From the NCBI GenBank assembly GCA_016647705.1, contig CM028339.1, positions 23,661,803 to 23,725,802 on the forward strand: a DNA stretch of 64,000 bases. Reading direction: 5' to 3'. Positions 11,559-23,260 of this stretch are shown here, piece by piece. The DNA comes from Eucommia ulmoides (lineage: Eukaryota; Streptophyta; Magnoliopsida; Garryales; Eucommiaceae). Below the pieces are notes generated by a model. It was not told the origin of the DNA. It saw nothing but the letters and a program-made list of their open reading frames with translations, and did not search any database. The position numbers and the translations under genes are program-made. The first letter of the stretch is position 1. The number at the start of each line of letters is the position of its first letter.

Positions 11559-14500
11559 CATGGGTACATTGTAAACCATAATCTCTTGGCGCTTTGTTTA
11601 AGTTATTATTTCATCATGTTCCTTGTGCAGATTATTGCTTCACTGGGGTATTTGGTGTTTCTTATTGATAATTACCAGAACTTCTGGCTTCGTCTGGCCT
11701 GGGGTTTCGATAGCCAACTTAGTTTCTACTACATATGTGGTAATACCTCTGGAACCTGAGCGGTTTGATTTTAATTTTCTGTTTCCATGGGTGGTTTAAC
11801 TATCTAAGAAATTTATCCTTGAAAATGATTAGGCGATTGTCAGTTGAAATCTCCAATGTTGTTAATTAAACTGATGGATCCATGTGGCATTGTGATAGAT
11901 ATATTACACATATGTGTGTATCCATAGATATAGTTATTGATGAATCAATTGCTGTTTAAAAGGGAAACAAATTCCTTCCCCCTTAATCAAGTACATTGAA
12001 CTCAAGTAATGATATTCCTTGAAGAACAGGGATCGGACACTGATTATTGGAAATGTGGGACATTAGCAATTTTTATTTTTTGTTCGTTCTTAAGTACTTT
12101 TTTCTTTCAAGCAAAAAAGCTGTACTTGAATTTAAATTTAGCTTTCGTTTTGCAATTAAGAAAGAAACTTCTAATTTTTTTTTAAAGTAAGTAAAATGAT
12201 AAGTACATTTTTCAAAAAGTAAAAGATAATTGTTTTTCTTTTCTTTGAATTTTATATTATAAGAGATCAATGATGGTCGATGGACTAGGATATCTTCACC
12301 CACTTTTTTCAATCATTTATCATTTTTTTTTTTCGATTAAGAGATCATTTGTAGTGATAATACACTAAGATATTAAAAGGTACTTAAAAAAATGTTAGCA
12401 AACGGTGCCTTAGTTTAAGGGAACTTTATTTTGTCTCATGCCATGTGCTAATAAACTTTATTGTTCTTAACCTGGATTGGAGATGGTTCCCTGTTCTGGA
12501 TTTGTTATTTCTGTAATTTGAAGCACTTTCTATTCACATTGGGTCTTTTCTGAGAAGAGAAGATTCCTGGTAGAGGCTGGTTGCTACATTTACTGCAGGG
12601 GAGGTCCTTGTTGCCCTTATAAGGGAAAATTTAAATATATACTCAACCTGTGAGAAGTAATTTGGGTCCATTTCTTAAGGAAAAGCTTTGGAGGTCATGC
12701 AAGTGGCTCATTTGAATTGTTATTTCCTACTTGTGCATCTGCATCAGCGACTTATTTTTTGTTTAGTAAAGTGCCTGGCTGGGACCCTTTTTTCTTTGAC
12801 ACTTATGCTTCTGCTAATGTTATTCCCTGTAATAACATGAATGCACATGCTGTTATTATTGGCACCTGCAGGGGCCTTGTTGTTCTTTGCTTTGCTGGGA
12901 TTATCTGGGTGCTTCATAACCTGTTATGATCGGAGAGTGCGGAATGATCTGGCTCAGCCATGTCGAGAGCTGTGTCTTTGTTGCTGTCATCCAGGGTATA
13001 GATCTTTTATATGGTTTTACACATGACTTTGATGTCTTTGATGAGAATGATATACCAATTGTGTTCTACCATATCATTTTGGTTAACTTCTTACTTATTC
13101 TTTTATTTTGTTTTAACATTGTTTTAGATATAATATGGGGAAGATCTTCTTGATTTATCCCTTCCACCTCCCTCAAGAATTCTATTCATTAATCGTTGGC
13201 TAGAGCTGCTAGACCAACATTGCCTGAACATAGACATTTCTCTGAACTTGTCATTACCACTTACTGTAGAATTTGATATGAGCCCTCCTATGAGCTCTGG
13301 TATTGAACGTTAATATTAGACAGCTGGAGCACTTGACTGAAAAAAGAAAACTAGGAATGTGAGGGTCTTTTATGATGATAGTTTGTTTTGCTGGCAAAGA
13401 AAATTGGGTAAAATACAATATATAGGATTTGTTAAGGTGCAAGACTAGGGCATCACGCAATTTTAAAAATCTAAAATCTCTGATTAGAATTTGAGTTTGA
13501 GGAGACAGAATATATTTATATGACAAAGAAATTCTCGTAACGTGGCACTGATAAGTATCTCAAAGGTTAATCTTTCTGACGCCTTGCTTTTAGAGTCTCA
13601 ATAGAAGGTCCATATCAAGGCATGTTGAACAATTGATCATCATTTGGAATGGTTTGCCCATGTGTTTGACAGTGTTGCATCATTTGGGAGGCATCATCAC
13701 AAGATCTAGATGTCTCCTTACTGATTAACTATTTTGCTGCATCAACTTCATATTTTGCCATAGGAGCCCTAGGTTCATTTTTAAAAAATAAATCAATAAG
13801 AGAGCTATTTGAAATGCGTCCTGCCAATGAAAGATGCTTAGTCTTCTTGTATCTCCATATGAATATCTTGGATTCTAGATAGCATCATCAAGATATTTAT
13901 CCAGCAAGGTTAATATTTTTGTTTTGTTGTCCTTCCAGGATGTGTGCAGACTGCCATCTACCTGGCACTCTTTGTATGTGGACCGACTGTACCACATGCT
14001 TCGAAAGTTGTGCTAGTGCTGCTGGCGAATGTGGTTGCTTAGGAGGTGCTGGTGAAGCTGGGTTACCATTGTTGTTTATAATGGCTTTGATTGTGCTGGG
14101 ACTTTTTACTGTGATTGGGGTATTCTACAGCGTCTTGGTGGCTACAATGGTTGGACAAAGGATTTGGCAGAGGCACTATCACATACTTGCAAAACGAATG
14201 TTAACAAAAGTAAGACTTGAAATGGATTGTTTTACAGTAGTCTTTAGTGCATAAATCTAGTTCAATTTTAAATCAGTGATACAACAAAACCTTACCTAAT
14301 CCATTAATCATGGTTGGTGGCTATACGATTTCAATTGCTTATAGGATGGGCAACTCGGAAACAATAACTATGTTCAATTGTGTTTAAGTGCACATATATT
14401 ATGGCAGCTCGATTGGGTTTGGGATTGGGTGGGGTGGGGGGCTGCATTTCATAGAAACATGTGATATAGATATGAGTTTATACCTGAGACTCTCGCTTTC

Positions 14501-15915
14501 ATTTCAACAAATATCAAGGTCATCGCCTGTAGTTTTTAAAGACACTCTTTATCATATTTTGTTAACAAAAATACCCTTGCAACATTTTTTTATTCTTTTA
14601 TTTTTTAATTTTTAATTTTTATTCTTATTTTTATTTTCTATTTTTTACCTTCTATCTTTCTTCCGTGTTTTCTATTTTTATTTTTTATTTTTTATTTTTT
14701 ATTTTTTATTTTTTATTTTTTATATTTTATATTTTTCCATATTTTTTATTTTATTTGTTTTATTTTTTGTATATTGGATAAAAATTGAAAGTAAAACAAA
14801 ACAAAAAGAAATAAAACAAAAAGAAAACTTTAACTTTTTTATTTATCAAGTGATTCAGATCTTATTTTTTTATTTTTGTTTTTTGCCTTTTGTTTTCTAG
14901 ATTTTATTTTTTTATACCAAAAAAAAAAAACAGAAGAAAATAAAAAATACGAAATAAAAGTAACAAATTTAAAAAATAAAAAATAGAAAACAAGATAGAG
15001 ATTAAAGGGTATTAAAATAGAAAATATGAAATAAGCAACAAAAAAATATTATGTTGGAAGAATATTTTTATCAATAAAATGTGATAGAGAGTGTTTTAAG
15101 TAACTAAACTGAAAAGATAAGGATGGGGTCTCTTAGGTATTATGAAAATGATTAGGGAGTCTCCTTAATATTTGTTGAAATGGCCAGTGGTGTTTTAGGT
15201 TCAAACTCATAGATATCCACACTTATTACCCTCTCACCTTCTCGGCACTGTGGATCTAGGTCTTTTTAATAAAATTAGAATTGTTGAAACTGGTATGAGC
15301 TTGTTTAAGAGAGGTTATGACTAACACCCGCTAAGGATAAGGTACAAAAAAATCAGTTTAATTGGTTTGAATATGGGCATAGAAGATGTGCAAAAACTCT
15401 GTTTGCACACTGCTTATAAGTGATTTAATTCAAGTGGGAGGTGCTACAAAAAGGGAAAGGTATATTGAGAAAATTTTGAAAAAACAAATTTGGAATAATT
15501 TGATGACATTGAACTTAAAGTGATGAGATGACCCTAGAAAGATCTTCATGGTAGTAGATTGAAGTGGGATTGTTGTTGTAATTGCTTTTTACCTTCTTTG
15601 ACCAAAATACAAGGTCCTTCCACTAAGATTGCTTGCTACCTGATATGAGGATGTGTATGAGATCAAATATCAGCATTCATCATCATTAGCCCATGTTCGG
15701 GTTCGCTGCACATGTATCTACCTGTTGTAGTTTTGTCTGCAATCATACATGCACGTACTCATTGATTCTTATTGTGTTTTTTTTTTTTTTTTTTTAAATC
15801 AATTTAGGAATATGTTGTGGAGGACGTTGATGGAGAGATGACGGGATCTGATTGGTCTCCCCCACCTCTCCCACCAGAGCACGTTCAGCAGCTCAAATCA
15901 CTTGGCCTCCTTTGA
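9628..15915 (+). CDS. RING-CH (RINGv/MARCH-type) membrane E3 ubiquitin ligase, 7 exons, 322 aa
   Basis: Exons: 9628-9751, 10309-10394, 11312-11458, 11631-11739, 12872-12995, 13939-14209, 15808-15915. All introns are GT-AG, and phases join without a stop into 322 residues from MADRAESS to SLGLL. The RING-CH domain is C4HC3: C34, C37, C49, C51, H59, C62, C78, C81, with W66 in the usual E2-contact area. Three hydrophobic segments follow, at about 109-131, 157-174 and 239-268. Between the last two lies a cysteine-rich stretch (13 Cys in residues 186-230). Proteins of this family ubiquitinate membrane-associated substrates at ER, endosomal or vacuolar membranes; the substrate here is unknown. No zinc ligand is missing and the gene looks intact. 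The first in-frame ATG with an acidic and proline-rich leader was chosen as start. Upstream lie two short uORFs and a hairpin. The fold class is secure; the cellular role is inferred from the family. Confidence 0.93.
10309..10394 (+). CDS. RING-CH gene, exon 2
   Basis: Codes GRDFIAPCKCKG through HWRAVR (residues 42-70) with ligands C49, C51, H59 and C62. The acceptor is ttctcag and the donor gtacaa. Exons 1 and 2 together make exactly 70 codons. Confidence 0.93.
11312..11458 (+). CDS. RING-CH gene, exon 3
   Basis: Codes residues 71-119: the last two zinc ligands (HCTTCKAPY), a basic stretch and the start of the first membrane segment. The acceptor is tttttccag and the donor gtaggt. Confidence 0.93.
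11523..11557 (+). repeat. A35 homopolymer inside intron 3
   Basis: A run of 35 adenines in the 172-bp third intron. It could be a simple tract or the scar of a retroposed tail; no flanking duplication was found. Its length would be uncertain in an assembly. Confidence 0.8.
11631..11739 (+). CDS. RING-CH gene, exon 4
   Basis: Codes residues 120-155 plus one base: the end of the first membrane segment (IIASLGYLVFLI) and the loop with NFWLRLAWGF. The acceptor is ttgtgcag and the donor gtaata. Confidence 0.92.
12872..12995 (+). CDS. RING-CH gene, exon 5
   Basis: Codes residues 156-196: the second membrane segment (ALLFFALLGLSGCFITCY) and the start of the cysteine-rich part (CRELCLCCCHP). The acceptor is cacctgcag and the donor gtatag. 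Confidence 0.9.
13939..14209 (+). CDS. RING-CH gene, exon 6
   Basis: Codes residues 197-287: the rest of the cysteine-rich part (CADCHLPGTLCMWTDCTTC), the third membrane segment and WQRHYHILAKRMLTK. The acceptor is ccttccag; the donor is gtaaga after AAA. Confidence 0.9.
14580..15050. repeat. T-rich then A-rich low-complexity stretch in intron 6
   Basis: A T-rich block (14580-14770) of repeated TTTTTATTTT units is followed by A-rich blocks (14780-15050) that can pair with it, such as ctatttttt and aaaaaatag. It may be a decayed foldback element or just simple-sequence expansion inside the 1.6-kb intron. Confidence 0.5.
15808..15915 (+). CDS. RING-CH gene, exon 7 with stop codon
   Basis: Codes the C-terminal 35 residues, EYVVEDVDGEMTGSDWSPPP to LKSLGLL, and TGA. 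This acidic, proline-rich cytosolic tail follows acceptor aatttag. Confidence 0.92.
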   Translation, partial: EYVVEDVDGEMTGSDWSPPPLPPEHVQQLKSLGLL

Positions 15916-16300
15916 AAAACCAACAACTCAAATACAATGTAAAAAAGACATAAAAAGGGACCGGCTCTTCATTTTCGGGGTAAGGCGTCTTTGGCATGTG
16001 GGTATTGATCCTCTAACAAGTAATTATGTGGGATATCTGAAAAAAATTCACTTGTTTTTATATATGTATACCTTGTGAAGCATAATCAAAGAATTTTTCC
16101 AAAATTGCTGACGTGTTTCTGGAAGTAGTTCATTGATTGGCAATACCGCTTTGTTGGTCTTTGTAATGTTGAACTTCTGGAAACACTATTGTAATCTTCA
16201 GGAAACTTTATGTTGCATCAAATGTGTATTTGTTAAATAATGCGCAATATCTTCTGTTGTTGAGGAGAATATATGTTCTGATAATGTTCTTTTTTACTTA
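15916..16300 (+). other. Probable 3' UTR and downstream flank of the RING-CH gene
   Basis: Sequence after the stop is T-rich with several TTGTAA/TGTAAT-like elements (about 16160-16200), typical of plant 3' ends. No canonical AATAAA was seen, so the cleavage site is not placed. Confidence 0.4.
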
Positions 16301-16568
16301 TTTCCTTCCTCCAATGCATCCACTAATGAACATTTTATTTAATTGAAGTTTTAACCTTTTTAGGCCCTTTAAAAGAAACAAATGAAAAATTAGTCCCCTA
16401 TTCTCACCCTTAGGAAGGGTAAATCATGGGGAATTTTCATATTCCCTCGAAGAATGAACAAAAATTTCCGCCTCCCCTTCATAAAAGATTGAGGTAGGCC
16501 GTTTAATTTTGTTATTGTGAGAGTTGTAATGTATTGACAAATTTCTCATATATATCTATTGAGAAATT

Positions 16569-16572
<4 letters not shown>

Positions 16573-16638
<66 letters not shown>
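16573..16638. repeat. (AT)n microsatellite
   Basis: About 33 AT dinucleotides. Nearby, tttctcatatata occurs twice. Confidence 0.95.
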
Positions 16639-16642
<4 letters not shown>

Positions 16643-17710
16643 ATTTTTTACACAGTAAGGTGTGTCCCAGTTAGTTTATGCGTGCGTACTTCTACTAATC
16701 ACTCCACTAGGCAATCTTAAGGGCGCACTCTCTCAATCGGCTTGGTGCATTCAAGTTTAAATTCAAGATTTAATTTCTAGACTATTACTAGGAGAATCAA
16801 ATCTAGATTGACAAGGAAATGGACACTTGCTTTGTCAATTAGACTAAAAATTTCTTAGTTTCTAATACATTTTCTTTTATATATCATTTTGTGTTTAAAT
16901 TTAGGATTTATATTTTTTACCATAAATTTATGTATAAGATTTTAATTAAGATGAACCTACAAAGTTTCAACTGCGAAACCGATATTTTAGATATAAGTTT
17001 ATCACATATATATATTCTCATTTTTTTATGTATTTACAACTTAATTCATATATATATATATGATTTTTTTTATTTATTTGCACTTTTGTCCTTCCTATAT
17101 ATATATATATATTTATACTTTGATTTATATTATTGTGACGACTATTTATTCTTGTATTTTAATTATGATTAAAAATGTGTATTGTAACAATTAATAGTTT
17201 TGTATTTTAGTTTTGTTTTTTGAAGTTCATATTTATATTTTTAGTTATATTTTTGTTTATATATAAAAACAACAGTCCATGTTTTAAAATTGAAATTTTT
17301 TAAATGATTTCGCTGTTTTGATTTTGATTTTATATAAATTTAAATGGTTCGGTTTTTAAAACTGTTAAATTTTTTTTTGATAGTTTTGGTTGCAATTTTG
17401 ATTTAGTATATGTCTAACGGTTTTTGTTTTGTTTTTTATATGAAATTGGACCAAAACCAAACTATTAACATCCCTATAGTTATGGTGCCTTATTTACAAT
17501 TGAGTATATGTATTTGTTGAAATAGTGAGTGTTTGGATTTTTGGAATTTTCATGAATTAATTTCTCATGCAAATTATATAGTAAGATTTTGGTTTGATTA
17601 ATTTGATTAATTAATGGTAATGAGTAAAATTTAAGTATTTATAGATTTTTGGGCTCAAAATAACTTATCCTTAAATTTATTGGTTGACCTCTATTATTCT
17701 CTTACCCAAA

Positions 17711-17752
<42 letters not shown>
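17711..17752. repeat. (TAT)14 microsatellite
   Basis: An uninterrupted run of TAT triplets in AT-rich spacer. Confidence 0.95.
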
Positions 17753-17852
17753 GTAGGAATTCTCCAGTTTGAAATTATGAGGGCCCAATACGAGGAAACT
17801 TCTGTGTGAATTTTCTTGGTGTTTAGTTTCTCACCACTTGATAAATATTGAT

Positions 17853-17896
17853 GAAATTTCGCCCCCCCGCCCCCCCGCTTTCCGGGGCGAAATTTC
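17853..17896. repeat. 13-bp perfect inverted repeat with a C-rich loop
   Basis: gaaatttcgcccc (17853-17865) and ggggcgaaatttc (17884-17896) are perfect reverse complements. The loop continues two runs of seven C. It stands out from the AT-rich surroundings. Confidence 0.75.
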
Positions 17897-18128
17897 TAAT
17901 GGCATTAAAAACGAGATCTTTTAATACTGAAAAAGTTTGATTTTGATACTGATCTTGCATATCAAAATTGATCTCGAAGTTACAATTCTATAATACTAAA
18001 AATCAAGGAAAACATAATTAGATTATCGAAACACCTAAAATGAGATTAATTTGATCTTTTGAAAATATGATTCTTGATGTGAATGAATTTTTTTTTAACT
18101 TCCTAAAAAGGTTTTTACAATTTGGGGA

Positions 18129-18534
18129 TGTTTGATTATGGAGCGGGTCGGGTCAACCCGTGGAGCGTCCACATGGGCTCCATATTTCATGGAGAGTCAC
18201 CATGTGAATAGATATACCTCTTAGTTTTAAGGATCACGTCTTTTCGATAAACACCTATTGGAACGGACATACCCTTTTGGTATGTATCCATTGGAACGGA
18301 CATATCCTATAAGATTTTCTCTATAAATATTCGTTGATACCTCTAAGGTCTCTAGCTCATCGGATTACAGATAATTTAAGTGGTCTTGGTTAGTGAGTGT
18401 GTGAATATTATTAAAAAAATATTTTAGTAGTATATTTCTTGTCGACGAGAGAATAAACGAGGAACGGGTTGTAAACAAGTCTTCCGAATCCGAAAGGTAC
18501 GTTTTTGTTTTTTATGTTTCTGCATTTGTCTATA
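18129..18534 (+). repeat. 5' LTR of the Copia element at 18129-24875
   Basis: Starts tgtttgatta and ends tttgtctata, immediately followed by the primer-binding site. It contains a TATA-like ctataaatatt (about 18320). It pairs with 24471-24875. Confidence 0.9.
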
Positions 18535-18546
18535 TTAGTATCAGAA
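18535..18546 (+). other. Degenerate primer-binding site
   Basis: ttagtatcagaa directly after the 5' LTR resembles TTGGTATCAGAG, complementary to initiator tRNA-Met as usual in plant Copia elements. Confidence 0.7.
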
Positions 18547-18900
18547 TTTTATGGACTCGTTTCGCCAAATCATGTTGTCTGTGAAAGAAAAATTGTTTTT
18601 TTTCGTTCATGGCCGATTTATTTTTACTTTTTTGAAAAGTTTGATATTTTTGAAAAAAATTATATATAAAAAATCTACGTTCAATTATGAGTCGAACGAT
18701 ATAAATTTCATAAAATTTGGATTTACTGATTTTATATGATTTTTCAAGATGGAAAACGTAAAATTTGCTAAATACTGTTCATGGTTTCTGGTTTTGGAAA
18801 AGTGAGGAAGACGACGAAATAAAAAACGTCGTTTCGTTTGGTGATGAAATGATGTGTCAGTTTCGTTTAATATATATTTGCACACATTAGAATTGAAACA

Positions 18901-18996
18901 TAGCGTTGGTTCATTGGCACCCGAATGGTGCAGCCTTTATTATCACGTGCAGGCGGGTCGAGAGTTCGAGTCGTGCCATGTAAATATTTTTTTTTT
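18901..18996 (+). repeat. tRNA-like segment with Pol III A and B boxes in the Copia leader
   Basis: TGGTTCATTGG (18907-18917) matches the A-box consensus TRGYNNANNGG. GAGTTCGAGTC (18962-18972) matches a B-box core, about 45 nt further on, as in tRNA genes. A run of ten T follows at 18987-18996, a typical Pol III stop. The T-stem pairs only partly and no full cloverleaf is convincing, so this is more likely a tRNA-derived SINE head or tRNA relic than a functional tRNA. Confidence 0.4.
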
Positions 18997-19500
18997 AATA
19001 ACTTAATCCTTTAAATGGCGAAGGAAAAAAGAAAGACTGACTTTAATATTTAAGCTTAGTTGGATTCGAGAACCTATACCCTCCAGCCATATTAAATGCC
19101 TAATAACCACTATGACAATTCAACACTTTGATTTTATAGTGCATTTATTTGTTTATATATATCATGACAATGTTCTAGTTACATGCGTGACATGAAATTT
19201 GATTTCGTTACTACTTGTCAACATGAATTATATCTAAAATCTTTCATGTTATTTAATTTGATATTGATATGTTCATTTAGAAAAACATAAAATTAAAATT
19301 TTTGGACAATAATGAGTTAAAATATATTTTTCCTTATTTTTTTTAACGCATAATGTATCTAGAAATAATATTTAAATCTATAAATACAAGAGATGATTAT
19401 GAGTATAGCGAATTTTTCGATCTTATACTATAGATATATGTATTATTTTTTAAATTTGATTATTGCAGCAAAATAATTAGTGTGTGCACTAATATCATAA

Positions 19501-20380
19501 ATGTGCATAAAATGTAGTGAAATGGCTTTAACGAACATAGTAGCGGATCTTACTAAAATTGAGAAACTGAATGGAAATAACTACGATATTTGGCATCATA
19601 AGATCCAGCATCTCCTAAATGAGCAAGAGGTTTTAGAAACACTGACACATAGCATGAAATCACCTCTCGAAGGTAATTTTGCCCAATACCGGCGTGAGAT
19701 GGAAACCTATAAAAATTTGACCAAGAAAGATCATAGTGCAAGATTCACTGAGCTATATGTACAATGATCTAATTGATGATTATGAAGGTTATGCCACTGC
19801 ACTAAAGATGTGGAATGCCTTGAACTTGGCATTTCCCGGTACATCAGCAACTAGATTGCGAGCCTTGACACTTAAGTCTGAAACTTACAAGATGTCTCCC
19901 AAAACAAAGAAGGTTGAGCATCTTCGAAAAATGTCGGCTATAATACGCGACCTGAAGGCAACTAGTAATAACTTATCAGATGAGCAACATATCCTAGTTG
20001 TGTTTCGCTCTTTGCTTGATTCTTGGGAGCAAATGAAGCTCACAATGAAAATATCAAAACTTTTACCCAATTACAACGTCAATTAGAATTGGAGGCAGAG
20101 AGGTTGGAGACACAAGTCAATACTTCTATGTTTGTTGCTGAGTCTAGCCGTCACTAGACATTTGGGTCCAAGCGAAAGTGGCAGGACAAAGCACGACAAG
20201 GAAGAATAGGAGGATCTGGTTATAAAAAGAGAAAGGGCGGAAAATATCAAAAAGTGAAGTGTGGAGAAAAGAAGGACAAGTCTAAGCTGAAGTGTTACAA
20301 TTGTGATAAACTTGGTTACTTTGCTTGTGAATGCACTGAGCCAAAGAAAGTACAAACTAACTCTATCTTTTAAAATGACG
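19501..20380 (+). pseudogene. Copia gag remnant
   Basis: The frames show a Copia gag N-terminus (KLNGNNYDIWHHKIQHLLNE), the middle gag region (AFPGTSATRLRALTLKSETY) and a C-terminal zinc-knuckle area (about 20290-20335). Broken fossil, part of the element at 18129-24875. Confidence 0.85.
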
Positions 20381-20399
20381 CCTATGTATGCAGTCATGT

Positions 20400-23260
20400 C
20401 TTGGTTGCTCATTCATTTCCTAATTGGATTGTAAATACTAGAGCAACAAGACACGTCGCAAAAGATTGAGTAAGGTTAATTGAGTATCGTAAAATTCCAA
20501 TTAGGAGTCAACGTATTTACATGGGGAATAGCACTAGCAAAGATGTGATAGGAATTGAAATCTATCAGTTAAAGATACGTTCTGGACGCACTATGTTTCT
20601 CTATGATGTTCTTTATGCTCCTGTAGTTCAATGAAACTTGATGTCTGTTGCAACCATGGCCAGACTAGGTTTTTCTTTCAGTTTCACTATAGGCTCTGTT
20701 CAATTTTATTTAGACTGTTTTATGGTAGTGGACACATAGTAGATGGATTTTATGTACTAGATGTTGATGGTTTTTTATATTTTGATACATATTTAACTTC
20801 TAGTAATAATGATTCTATTACATCTACATCTGTTACATGTCATGCAAGACTTGGTCATATTGGGCAAGAAAGAATGACAATGTTAGCTTGAGAGGGACTT
20901 TTAGGTCTACTCTCTAGAGTTAATTTACCTATCTGTGAATCTTGTTTGGTTGGAAAGGCCACAAGAAAGCCTTTTGGTAAGGCTAAAAAGGGCTACATCT
21001 CTCTTAGAGTTAATCCATTCTGACATTTGCGGACTTTTGAATATTAGGGAACGACATGGTACTAATTATTTTATCACATTCATTGATGATTACTCATGTT
21101 TTGATTATGTTTATCTAATTTCTCTTAAATCAAAGGCATTAGATTGCTTCCAAAGATTTGTTCATTTAGTTGAGAATCAAAGAGGTAAAAATCTTAAGAT
21201 TTTACGTACTGACCGAGGATGTAAGTACTTGTCTGAATAATTCAAGGACTTATGTGATAATAGAGGCATAATTTGACAATTGAAAATTCCCAATACTCCA
21301 CAACAAAATGGAGTAGCTGAGTGTAGGAATCGAATTTTATTGGATATGGTTAGGTCAATGATGACACATGTTAATCTACCGATCAATTTCTGGGGAGATA
21401 CTTTATTAACAACAACCTATATCCTTAATAGAATGCCCTCCAAGTCAGTACCATCTACACCATATGAGTTATGGACTGGTTTCAAACCAGAATTAGAACA
21501 CTTGCAACTATGGGGATTTGCAGGTTATGCTCGTGTTACATCACATGCACATGGAAAATTGGGCCCTAGAGCTCAAAAGTGCACATTCGTTAGATATCCG
21601 GATCACTCCAAAGAATATCTGATGTTACATGAACGTTCTGATGGCATACTGACTGAAATTGAGTCACGCGATGTTAAATTTATGGAAAATGAATTTCCAA
21701 GCAGAGGTGAACTAAAAGGTAGTAAAGAACTTTATGAGCTAAATGAGTCAAATGATAACTCTACACAATCATTCGACGAGAGCGGGGAAATTAATTCTTC
21801 GTCTTCTACAAGTATGCCACTGATCGCCGAGAATAGTAGGAGAGATTTAGAGAATAGTAGGAGCATACCACAAAATAATTCTCAAACTCTTCAGTTGCGT
21901 AGAAGTCAACGTGGAAATATTCCTCGACATCTATTTCAGATTGATGAGGAATTTTTCATGTGTTCTTCACTAGAGGAAGACTCGTCTTCCTCTTATCAAG
22001 AGGCCTTATCATTGTCTACTGCTAAATAATGGATAACTGCAATGGAAGATGAGATTAGTTCTATGCAAAAGAATCAAGTATGGGAACTAGTTGATCTTCT
22101 GCCTGGAAGAAAATCTATTGAAAACAAATAGGTTTTAAAGATTAAACGTCAGGCAGATGGATCTATTGATAGGTACAAAGCACGTCTCGTGGCAAAAGGT
22201 TACACTAAAAAGGATAGTGTAGACTATGAGAAAACATTTTCAACTGTTGTTAGGTTTACATCTATTCGCCTAATCCTAGCTATTGTCACCCATTTGGATC
22301 TAGAACTTTTTCAAATGAATGTTAAGACTGTTTTTCTCAATGGAAAACTATATGAGGAGATCTATATAGATCAACCTATTGGTTTTGTGACCAAGGGACA
22401 AGAGCATAAAGTGTGCAAGCTAAAACGTTCCATTTATGACCTAAAACAATAATCTAGACAATGGTACCTCAAATCTCATCAAGCCATAATTACTTTTGTC
22501 TTTATCATGATTGAGGAAGATCATTGTGTTTATATAAAGCGGTCGGAGAAGGGTTTAATTATCCTTACTCTATATTTAGACGACTTTTTATTGGTAGGAA
22601 GTGACATAGGGATGATTGTCTCCACTAAAGATTGGTTGTCTTTTACTTTTGATATAAAGGACATGGGTGAAGCAAATTATGTACTTGGTGTAAAAATTAT
22701 TTAAGACCGTTCTAAGAAACTTCTTGATTTGTCTTAAGAGACTTATATTAAGAAGGTACTTAAACGATTTTGAATGCATAATGCTAAGCTTATAGACACT
22801 CATGTTGAGAAGGATAGTTCCTTGAGTCTTGATCTTTGTCCTAGAACTAATGCTGAAAAAGAAAAGATGTTCCGTATACCATATGCAAGTGCAATTGGAA
22901 GCCTAATATATGCCATGATATGTACACCACCAAACATATGTTGTGCTATGGGGTTGGTTAGTCGTTTCTAGAGCAATCCAGGAATTGTTCATTGGAGAAT
23001 AGTTAAAAGGATCTTGCGGTACCTTCGTGGAACCGTAGACTATATACTTTTCTATCATGGTGGAAATATATATTTGCAAGGATATAGTGATGCATATTGG
23101 AGTGGTGACTTGTACGGACGTAAGTCGACATTAGGATATGCTTTTATACTCAGTAATTGTGCTATTTCATTGTTTAGCAAAAAGCAATCCTGCATAACAC
23201 TATCCATTATGGAAGAAAAATATATTGCTTATGCTTCAGCAGTTCAAGAGGTTGTTTAGT
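20400..23260 (+). pseudogene. Copia pol remnant: protease, integrase, RT, RNase H
   Basis: Recognisable pieces in order: protease region (FPNWIVNTRATRHVA), GAG-pre-integrase (CHARLGHIGQERM), integrase core (SDICGLLNIRERHG and TPQQNGVAECRNR), RT (LILAIVTHLDLELFQMNV; LYLDDFLLVGSDIGM) and RNase H (GYSDAYWSGDLYGRKST). Many breaks; no functional polyprotein. Confidence 0.88.

Larger units (their letters stand above)
16301..18128. other. AT-rich intergenic spacer without a recognised gene
   Basis: Simple repeats and AT-rich sequence. The open frames here, for example 16891-17172, translate to Ile/Tyr/Phe-rich low-complexity peptides and are not credible genes. Confidence 0.55.

Noticed and set aside
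12060-12400. MITE in intron 4 of the RING-CH gene, suggested by repeated aagtactt strings
   Set aside because: No clear inverted termini or target duplication could be read.
16573-16638. (AT)n tract as a scaffold attachment or origin element
   Set aside because: Simple microsatellite; nothing specific supports a function.
16891-17172. 93-codon Tyr/Ile/Phe-rich ORF
   Set aside because: AT-rich low-complexity translation, no domain, no context.
18901-18980. Functional tRNA gene
   Set aside because: A and B boxes are present, but the acceptor and T stems pair poorly; listed only as a tRNA-like repeat.
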